Below are positions 6,748-12,372 of a stretch of DNA of 12,372 nt, piece by piece. Made by a program: the position numbers and the translations under genes. Source of the stretch: Clostridia bacterium (lineage in GTDB: Bacteria; Bacillota; Sulfobacillia; SLMV01); NCBI GenBank assembly GCA_007133365.1, contig SLMV01000008.1, positions 1 through 12,372 on the forward strand, written 5' to 3'. Numbering within the stretch: position 1 is the first letter of the stretch; each line of letters opens with the position of its first letter. The notes beneath the pieces are model-generated. The model saw nothing but the letters and a program-made list of their open reading frames with translations, made no database searches and was not told the DNA's origin.

Positions 6748-6785
6748 GCGATTGTCATCGGTGGCTAGCCTCCGATGACAATCGC
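6748..6785. promoter_or_regulatory. 14-bp perfect hairpin between the carrier and the M20 gene
   Basis: GCGATTGTCATCGG (6748-6761) and CCGATGACAATCGC (6772-6785) are perfect inverted repeats with a 10-base loop. On the minus strand only TTTG follows, so it is a weak terminator at best. It could attenuate expression between the carrier and the three enzyme genes, protect mRNA ends, or mark a processing site. Confidence 0.6.
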
Positions 6786-6852
6786 AGATTCTCGGTTTTC
6801 CTATAGTTGCAATCATCCACTAGTCCGTTCGATACAAGGCTAGTTCAGATCC

Positions 6853-8229
6853 TCAAGACCAACCAATGGCTTGGGCAATGACGAGGAAGATCATCGCCAA
6901 AACGCTCCAAACCAATATCAGTGGGATAATAAACTTCGCCCATTTTTCGTAGGGAATACGGGCCATTCCGATGCAAGCCCAAAGGAATCCCAGGGTTGGA
7001 TAAAGGATGTTACTGAAACCATCTCCCGCTTGAAGAGCCAAAATAGCGGTCTGACGGGTGATTCCAGCAATATCCGCAAGGGGTGTCATAATGGGCATAG
7101 AGACCAACGTCTGCCCACTACCTGAGGGAATTAGGAAGTTCAAAATAGTTTGGGTAATGAACATTCCAATTGAGCTCACTTGCGCCGGCAAAGCCATCAC
7201 CATTTGGGCAAACGCATTGACCACGGTATCTAGGATCACTGCTTCTTCTAAAATCACCGTTATGCCCCGTGCAATACCAGCAGCAAACGAAGCCACAACA
7301 AAAGTTTGCAAACCACTAACGAAGGACTCCGCGATTTTGCTTGCATTTAAACCGGCAATCAGACCAACTACAATGGCTAAAATGACAAACATCGCACTAA
7401 TTTCAATTAGATACCAACGATAGATCACAATCCCCAAGATCAATACCAAAAACAGTATCATTAACGCTGCTCCTGCTACTTTTAGCCGGGGTGAAAACTC
7501 TGGAGGATCTTGGGCTTGAGCCAAGATCCGCTCTCGGAGATCCTTCGTTTCCTCGAACACGATACTAGATTCGGGATTGGCCTTAACGCGCTTAGCGTAA
7601 CGAACCACGTAGAACATTCCTGTCGCAACAATGACAACCAGAACAATACTCCGGTACCCCATACCAGAATACAGTTCGACTTCGGCAATATCTTGGGCAA
7701 TCGCCACGGTAAAAGGATTGGTCAAGGCGGCGGCAAAACCAGCACCAGTCGATACCAAGGCAGTGGCGGCAGCCGTAACAGTATCATAACCCATAACCAC
7801 CATAATTGGGATCAAGACAGGGATATAAAACAAAGATAACTCCAATAATCCGATAAATGCACAGATCGCAGCAAACAATGCCATAATCGCAACGATCATA
7901 AGCGTTTCTTTTCCTTGCAAGAGTCGAGCAATCCGATCAACACTTGCGGGAATGACGCCCGTTTCTTCAACCACACCCATTGCGCCACCGATTATGAAAA
8001 CCGCAAATACGACCAATGCCGCACCCACAAGCCCCTTTGGAATTGCCTCGAAGATGTCAAACAACCCAGCGGGCTGAGGCTCGACATGGGCAAAACTATC
8101 CGGAACAACCATCATCCGATCATCAGGGCCCAGTTCCCTTTCATATTGACCCGCTGGAATAACCCATGAAGCAACGGCCGCTAATACTATCAACGCAAAT
8201 AGAATGACAAAAACATGGGGAAGTCTCAC
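6853..8229 (-). CDS. YfcC-family membrane carrier (C4-dicarboxylate/amino acid-type anaerobic transporter)
   Basis: The 458-residue product is a polytopic inner-membrane protein with about a dozen hydrophobic segments. It starts with MRLPHVFVILFALIVLAAVA, and IPAGQYERE follows the first helix. Family features include ALTNPFTVAIAQDIAE (169-184), FLIPSGSGQTLVSMPIM (365-381) and LALQAGDGFSN (397-407), followed by IPYEKW near the C-terminus. These match the YfcC family, related to DcuC-type carriers; some related carriers exchange amino acids or dicarboxylates, and substrates of most are unknown. The start is GTG, supported by AAAGGGTG 7 bases upstream and an in-frame TGA just before it. The gene is first in the cluster and has more than 1 kb of non-coding DNA upstream. 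A small amino-acid or peptide-like substrate for the M20 enzyme is a reasonable guess. Confidence 0.88.
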   Translation of the reverse strand: MRLPHVFVILFALIVLAAVASWVIPAGQYERELGPDDRMMVVPDSFAHVEPQPAGLFDIFEAIPKGLVGAALVVFAVFIIGGAMGVVEETGVIPASVDRIARLLQGKETLMIVAIMALFAAICAFIGLLELSLFYIPVLIPIMVVMGYDTVTAAATALVSTGAGFAAALTNPFTVAIAQDIAEVELYSGMGYRSIVLVVIVATGMFYVVRYAKRVKANPESSIVFEETKDLRERILAQAQDPPEFSPRLKVAGAALMILFLVLILGIVIYRWYLIEISAMFVILAIVVGLIAGLNASKIAESFVSGLQTFVVASFAAGIARGITVILEEAVILDTVVNAFAQMVMALPAQVSSIGMFITQTILNFLIPSGSGQTLVSMPIMTPLADIAGITRQTAILALQAGDGFSNILYPTLGFLWACIGMARIPYEKWAKFIIPLILVWSVLAMIFLVIAQAIGWS

Positions 8230-8366
8230 TAAATGTCACCCTTTCTCAAAAAATGTGCCAATCAACCGCACCGAGTTTTGGCATAAATACACACACCGGA
8301 AGGATCATAGAATCAAGCTGACCGCTGACTATCGTCGTCCATCTTGAAATCCAGTTTCTCTTCGGG

Positions 8367-8397
8367 GGCTCCTTCAACCTAAAAGGTTGGAGGCGCC
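8367..8397. repeat. Imperfect hairpin in the leader region of the YfcC cluster
   Basis: GGCTCCTTCAACC and GGTTGGAGGCGCC pair over 13 positions with two mismatches around a 5-base loop. It lies about 140 bases upstream of the carrier start. No T tract follows on either strand, so it is not a simple terminator. It may be an mRNA leader structure. Confidence 0.4.
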
Positions 8398-8569
8398 TGT
8401 ACGGAATCATCTTCTAATTGGCATTTTAGGAAATGATCAAGACCAATAAGGTTATACCAATGTAAGGGACAGATCCCTGGTGCGTTCACTTATCGGAATC
8501 GGCAACACCTTTACCCCGTTTCATCGTTTAGACTTAACCTATCGAGCAAGTAGTCCTCAACAGGACGGC

Positions 8570-8588
8570 TTGATCATAGTATTGATCA
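8570..8588. promoter_or_regulatory. Pair of TTGATCA boxes, possible regulator site
   Basis: TTGATCA occurs at 8570-8576 and again at 8582-8588, a spacing of 12 bases. Each contains the palindrome TGATCA; a further TGATCA is at 8434-8439. Spacing near one helical turn would suit a dimeric regulator, but the regulator is unknown and chance is possible. Confidence 0.3.
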
Positions 8589-8871
8589 CACAGGATGGGA
8601 GTATGTAGTTTATCGGTAATAACTAATCGACGCGATTCGAAATGATAATGTGTGAATACCTGTCTAAATCAAAACACATCCGAAGTCTACAGATAGAAAA
8701 CGTCGGTAAATTAGGACGACAACCCTTACACCTGCCAAGCATCTCCCCCATTTCCGTAAGCTCCATCACCCCCTACCATGCTTCTCTCCCGTCCGAGTTT
8801 GAAAAAACCGTCCTCCATGTTGCTCTTTCATTTTCCTATATTACTATATTCCATACTTATAGAAATTCTCC

Positions 8872-8886
8872 TGTCGCTAAGCGACA
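8872..8886. repeat. Short perfect palindrome
   Basis: TGTCGCT (8872-8878) and AGCGACA (8880-8886) are perfect 7-base arms around a single base. It sits inside the cluster of CCTATAT/ATATAGG boxes. A one-base centre suits a protein-binding site better than an RNA hairpin. Confidence 0.5.
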
Positions 8887-8908
8887 AAAATATAGGCCAT
8901 TTTGACCA

Positions 8909-8932
8909 AATACCTATATCAATATAGGTATT
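8909..8932. promoter_or_regulatory. Perfect 11-bp-arm palindrome with flanking half-site boxes
   Basis: AATACCTATAT (8909-8919) and ATATAGGTATT (8922-8932) are perfect inverted repeats with a 2-base centre. The core box also occurs as CCTATAT at 8835-8841 and ATATAGG at 8890-8896. The latter is inverted relative to 8913-8919. The arrangement looks like a multi-site operator, although the nearest downstream minus-strand gene start is almost 700 bases away. Confidence 0.45.
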
Positions 8933-9326
8933 CACATATATATCCGATATAAGCGGTACCGAACATGGGTGCGGGACGAGATGCCGTTTGCAAGTCTGGA
9001 ACCAGCCTCTCCCCCTTCCCATTGAGTCCAAAAGTACTTGACAAGGGGCATTCTTCACGAGATCTCATCCGCTACATTTTTTGACCTTTGGATTATAATC
9101 AGTTTGCGGGGTCTAATAATGTTACACAATAGGTGAAATATCGGACCTAACGTTTCCGGAAAAACCTCAGATGACCTTTTCATCATCCTCGATTTCCCAT
9201 TTTAAGAACTAAACTCCACAAATCCTTTCGGTATTTGGAAATCACACATCCCATGGAACCGAGTAATCTGACCCAGCCAAAGGACCCGGTGCTTCAACCA
9301 CCAATTGCAATCACTATGGCGAATGC

Positions 9327-10559
9327 CTATTGATCCGGAAACGAAAGATCTGCATCCGGCGGTTGTTGGTCCTCCACGACCGCAAGCCAGTCCGGTATTT
9401 GCGGTTTGAGCAACAATCGTAATGCCACCGCCAAACCCAGCACGGCAACCACGACGAAAGGAAGGTGCGAACCCCACAGAACCCGAAGGTATCCCACGAT
9501 GGGGACCACAAGCGCCGCAATCATAATGCTGATCATCCCGCACGCCCCCAACCCGGCCCCCCGGGTCTGAGGATCCGTCATGGCAATGCGATAGGCCGCC
9601 GAACCGATCATCGCCACCTGGTAGGTGATGCCCATCGCGATATACCCCAGAATGATGCCAAAGACGGTGCCTTGAAACGACCAGGTAAACGCCGCCAGAC
9701 CAAACAGGAGCAGGTTGACGCCCAAGAATCGAGCCGCGCCGAAATGATCCACCAAACGACCGACCAATGGGCTCGAAGCGGCTCCAAATCCCGAGCCAAT
9801 GGCATAAAAAAGATTGATTTGCTCGCGGGAAAGCAAAAAGACATCACTGGCATGAAGGGCCATAAAAGGACCCCATAACGTCAAATTAAAAATGGTGTTG
9901 ACCGCAACCAGGGTAAGGAGCACCTCGAACAAAGAACCACGAAAGAGTTGGCGAAAAGAAAATCGGATGCGTTCGGCGTTTGGCTTAAGGGTTTCTTGCA
10001 GATACCGATATCGAAAGAAAGCGGCGACACCCCACCCCCCGGCCGTCACCAAAAGCAGCCTTTGGGCGGGAATCCATCCGATGAGATAGGCACCGAGTAC
10101 CGGACCCAGCACGGCCAGACTGGCAATGAACATCTCCACCACTCCGAACGCACGTCCCTGTAAATCCGGTCGCACCGATTCGCCGATAATCATGGTTCGC
10201 GCCGGGGTCTGAAACCCTTTGGCAAACCGCATCAATACGAACAAAAGTGTAAAGGTAACCCAGTGACCGGTGAACGCACCTAGGAGCAAAAACATCGCCG
10301 CCGAAAAACTGGAAACGACGAGAATTGGGCGACGCCCCCATTCATCGGCAAATTTCCCTCCGACGAATTGGGCCACCGCCTCACTGGCCGTCCACGTCGC
10401 CACCGCCAAACTAATGACAACGTCACTAGCGCCCAAATCGCGTAAAATCAACGCCATAATCGGCAGCCAAACCATGAGCGAACCCAGTTGGATGGCCCCC
10501 GTCGGGGCCATCACCGGAACGTTCCCCCAGTCCTTTAGCCGCTCGCCTCGGATTCTCAT
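9327..10559 (-). CDS. Major facilitator superfamily transporter
   Basis: The 410-residue product has the length and hydrophobic pattern of a 12-helix MFS carrier in the cytoplasmic membrane. The loop 2-3 signature is clear at about 68-78, GKFADEWGRRP, and a charged stretch (YLQETLKPNAERIR) separates the two halves. The last residues are hydrophilic and acidic. MFS carriers move small solutes by uniport, symport or antiport; the profile resembles drug-efflux-type members, but the substrate cannot be told from sequence. The ATG is preceded by GTGGAGA. It lies 180 bases after the leucyl aminopeptidase stop in the same direction, so it may be in the same operon or have its own promoter. No strong terminator is seen after its stop. 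Confidence 0.85.
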   Translation of the reverse strand: MRIRGERLKDWGNVPVMAPTGAIQLGSLMVWLPIMALILRDLGASDVVISLAVATWTASEAVAQFVGGKFADEWGRRPILVVSSFSAAMFLLLGAFTGHWVTFTLLFVLMRFAKGFQTPARTMIIGESVRPDLQGRAFGVVEMFIASLAVLGPVLGAYLIGWIPAQRLLLVTAGGWGVAAFFRYRYLQETLKPNAERIRFSFRQLFRGSLFEVLLTLVAVNTIFNLTLWGPFMALHASDVFLLSREQINLFYAIGSGFGAASSPLVGRLVDHFGAARFLGVNLLLFGLAAFTWSFQGTVFGIILGYIAMGITYQVAMIGSAAYRIAMTDPQTRGAGLGACGMISIMIAALVVPIVGYLRVLWGSHLPFVVVAVLGLAVALRLLLKPQIPDWLAVVEDQQPPDADLSFPDQ

Positions 10560-10739
10560 GACGTCTCCACACTCTCAATAGGTGCCGTCCTATGTACGAA
10601 AACCTCGCCCATATTCAGAAAGTCATCCCGTCCTTTAATTCCTGATCAAAGGCCCTCTCAACCCATCGCCCGCAAAATCTACCGGGAATCCGACTCGAAT
10701 CGAGGTCCGGTGCCGATCTCGACGCCCCCCGCGATAAAC
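10560..10739. other. Spacer between the aminopeptidase and MFS genes
   Basis: No gene is seen here. It contains the MFS ribosome binding site and an imperfect hairpin around CTCGAATCGAG near 10695. No T tract convincing enough for a terminator and no clear promoter could be found by eye. Confidence 0.4.
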
Positions 10740-12233
10740 TCATGATTTTCGCATCAGGTATTCAGGGAGCAACGCCAGGGTAGCGGTGGCAAAGCCGCTG
10801 GCTCCTTTATTTCGAATGCCTTTGTTCTGATCCGACCAGGCCACTCCGGCAATATCCACATGCGCCCATGGCGTATCTTCGACAAACGCCTCGATAAAAA
10901 GGCCGGCCGAGATGGCAGCGCCCTGTCGTCCCCCACTGTTTTTGAGGTCGGCCACCTCACTTTTCAATTGTTCCTTATATTCCTCATAGGCGGGTAAGCG
11001 CCAGAATCGCTCCCCGACCTGTTCGCCCACGGTTTTTACGGCCCCGGCTAATCCATCGTCCGTCGCGATGATTCCCGCCGCCTGATCACCAAGTGCCACC
11101 GACACGGCCCCGGTGAGGGTGGCGACGTCCACAATCCAGGTCGCATTCAAATGCGCAACCGCATACGCCGTCAAATCACCCAAAACCAAACGCCCTTCCG
11201 CATCCGTGTTGATGATTTCCACCGTCTTCCCGTTGCACGCCGTTCGGATATCTCCCGGTTTTTGCGCCTTGCCATCCGGCATGTTTTCCACCAGGCCGAG
11301 AAGCCCGATGACGTTGATGCCTTTTGGGCGAAGTTCAGAAATGGCTTCCATCGCAGCAAAAACCGCAGCCGCACCAGCCTTATCCATCTTCATGTCCTGC
11401 ATCCCACTCGACCCTTTGAGCGAAATACCACCCGAATCAAAGGTTAATCCCTTGCCAATCAGGATGAGGCTGGGCGCATCTTTCGTTTCGCTCCGATAGA
11501 TGAGTTCCACCACTCGTGGTGAATTGGCGCTCCCGGACGCGACGCCGAGCAAAAGTCCCATGCCGAGCTGATCCAAATCCGCTTCGTCGTGTATTTGACA
11601 ATCGAGCCCTGACTCCAAAGCCATCGTTTGGGCCCGCTGGGAAAAAGCAATCGGCGTCAGATGATTCGAGGGTTCATTGGCCAGATCCCGAGCCGTCATG
11701 GTGGCCCGTACCACCGTCTCGCGCCGTGTTAAACTTGCAATGGTCTTTGCATTCAGATCTTCTTTAAGGCTCCCGAACAGTAGGGTCTCGAGTGCGGTGG
11801 CATCGTCCGCCTTCTTGTACCGGGAAAACGTGTAGTTCCCCAACAGCACGCCCTCAAGAATGAAAGGCGCCATCGCTCGGGTTTCGTGTCCATCGAGGGC
11901 CACATCAACACCCAGCCGGGAAAGTTTTTTCTTCTTTTTGAGCGCGCGCAGCGCATCGGCAAACCGATCCCGCACCTGATAACCGAGCAAGGGCCCGCTC
12001 CCCATCCCCACCAGAAACAAACGACGGGCAACGGCCCCCGAGCCCAGAAACACCTCGGTGAGCTGCCCGGACTCACCCGTCACCCATCCTTCTTCTATCA
12101 CCTGTTCGATCGTAGCGCGCTCGGCGGCCTCAAAGCGTTCGATCACTTCGTCCTCATTGCCCTTTATCACGCCAACTAAAAGCCCATCCAGCCCGGCATT
12201 CCGAAAATCGCTCATTCGTTCTCTAACTTCCAT
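10740..12233 (-). CDS. pepA: Leucyl aminopeptidase, M17 family
   Basis: The 497-residue product matches the M17 family, which removes N-terminal residues from peptides in the cytoplasm as a hexameric di-metal enzyme. The C-terminal catalytic half contains the signature NTDAEGRL (about 342-349). Expected metal ligands are K261, D266 (GKGLTFDSGG), D284 (MKMDKAG), D344 and E346; the catalytic residues are K273 and R348. GGRQGAAISAGLF and WAHVDIAG are further conserved segments. The N-terminal half is the more variable macro-like domain and includes a lysine run near 99-103. Length is close to the E. coli enzyme. The ATG at 12231-12233 follows GGGAG; an alternative start is Met7. The start overlaps the end of an upstream ORF by 11 bases, suggesting translational coupling. 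Confidence 0.95.
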   Translation of the reverse strand: MEVRERMSDFRNAGLDGLLVGVIKGNEDEVIERFEAAERATIEQVIEEGWVTGESGQLTEVFLGSGAVARRLFLVGMGSGPLLGYQVRDRFADALRALKKKKKLSRLGVDVALDGHETRAMAPFILEGVLLGNYTFSRYKKADDATALETLLFGSLKEDLNAKTIASLTRRETVVRATMTARDLANEPSNHLTPIAFSQRAQTMALESGLDCQIHDEADLDQLGMGLLLGVASGSANSPRVVELIYRSETKDAPSLILIGKGLTFDSGGISLKGSSGMQDMKMDKAGAAAVFAAMEAISELRPKGINVIGLLGLVENMPDGKAQKPGDIRTACNGKTVEIINTDAEGRLVLGDLTAYAVAHLNATWIVDVATLTGAVSVALGDQAAGIIATDDGLAGAVKTVGEQVGERFWRLPAYEEYKEQLKSEVADLKNSGGRQGAAISAGLFIEAFVEDTPWAHVDIAGVAWSDQNKGIRNKGASGFATATLALLPEYLMRKS

Positions 12234-12372
12234 TTGCCGTCTCCCTTCCTAACTGCGCCTTTGCTGCCCACATCACCATGCTGCGCGCCACCCCATAAGC
12301 AAGGGGGAATCCTTTTCTCAACGAATCGGGAAACATCATCTCTTTCTCCCGATGGGCACCCCGGCCCGAATA
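12223..12372 (-). CDS. C-terminal end of an unidentified protein, partial
   Basis: The minus-strand frame is open from the window edge for 49 codons and ends with TAG inside the start of the aminopeptidase gene. It includes SGRGAHREKEMMFPDSLRKG and then FPLAYGVARSMVMWAAK, which looks like natural protein sequence with an amphipathic helix near the end. I do not recognise the family. The 11-base overlap with the next start is typical of translationally coupled operon partners. It may contribute to peptide metabolism, but only the context suggests so. Confidence 0.6.
   Translation of the reverse strand, partial: YSGRGAHREKEMMFPDSLRKGFPLAYGVARSMVMWAAKAQLGRETANGS

Larger units (their letters stand above)
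8230..9326. other. Roughly 1.1-kb region without a supported gene, rich in inverted repeats
   Basis: Neither strand holds a frame with start, ribosome binding site and recognisable product. An 87-codon + strand frame (8642-8905) has no ribosome binding site and a low-complexity mix of residues. The region lies downstream of the MFS gene and upstream of the YfcC cluster. It contains a hairpin at 8367-8397, two TTGATCA boxes at 8570-8588, and a set of palindromes at 8835-8932. It could be a long regulatory region or the site of a completely decayed gene. Confidence 0.5.

Noticed and set aside
8240..8265. Sigma-54-like motif TGGCAC-N5-TTGAG on the minus strand before the carrier
   Set aside because: The essential GC of the -12 element is GA, and the site is too close to the ribosome binding site to give a usable leader.
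8326..8494. Minus-strand run with one in-frame TAG that reads protein-like (ends EEKLDFKMDDDSQRSA)
   Set aside because: Only about 57 codons with a stop in the middle, no start signal and no recognised family. Too short to call a pseudogene, though a decayed gene cannot be excluded.
8642..8905. 87-codon + strand frame in the gene-free region
   Set aside because: No ribosome binding site, composition unlike the other proteins, and the palindromic boxes fall inside it. Treated as a chance frame.
8948..8965. T-box-like GGTACCGC on the minus strand
   Set aside because: No specifier-loop structure or following terminator hairpin was found, and it is about 700 bases from the gene start.
9038..9066. 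Consensus -35 TTGACA on the + strand
   Set aside because: No acceptable -10 sequence at 16-18 bases and no + strand gene downstream.

Overview
The window looks like a chromosomal segment of an anaerobic bacterium. This rests on a tungsten-type aldehyde:ferredoxin oxidoreductase, a YfcC-type anaerobic carrier, and the start of a small cysteine protein of a kind I associate with anaerobes. The protein-coding genes I accept all lie on the minus strand and most have strong purine-rich ribosome binding sites. The + strand carries one tRNA and an insertion sequence. The tRNA does not encode its CCA end, which argues against an enteric-type gammaproteobacterium. I cannot name the genus.

Layout, left to right. 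Positions 1-99 hold the start of a small minus-strand cysteine protein, with a good promoter and a palindrome upstream. Positions 100-512 have no convincing gene, only regulatory signals and a doubtful ORF remnant. A tRNA-Val(CAC) at 513-585 has its own promoter and two terminators. A 71-codon acidic minus-strand ORF (768-983) begins inside the edge of an IS3-family element (about 978-2273). That element is dead: it has two in-frame stops, a 4-base insertion and a mutated catalytic-region motif. A 77-bp miniature element with IS30-like ends is nested inside its orfA. The element sits just downstream of the terminator of a minus-strand cluster.

The cluster reads, in transcription order: YfcC-family carrier (8229-6853), M20 metallopeptidase/deacylase (6694-5483), zinc alcohol dehydrogenase (5459-4362), aldehyde:ferredoxin oxidoreductase (4305-2365), terminator (2287-2327). 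The last three genes are closely spaced, and a long hairpin separates the carrier from the M20 gene. A reasonable inference is import or exchange of a small amide or peptide-like compound, its hydrolysis, then alcohol-aldehyde-acid interconversion linked to NAD(P) and ferredoxin. The substrate is unknown.

Positions 8230-9326 form a roughly 1.1-kb stretch without a supported gene. It contains several palindromes, including an 11-bp-arm palindrome in a cluster of CCTATAT/ATATAGG boxes. Further right are an MFS transporter (10559-9327), an M17 leucyl aminopeptidase (12233-10740) and the C-terminal end of an unidentified ORF that overlaps the aminopeptidase start by 11 bases. Two peptidase-type hydrolases and two carriers suggest an amino-acid or peptide-using lifestyle, but that is inference.
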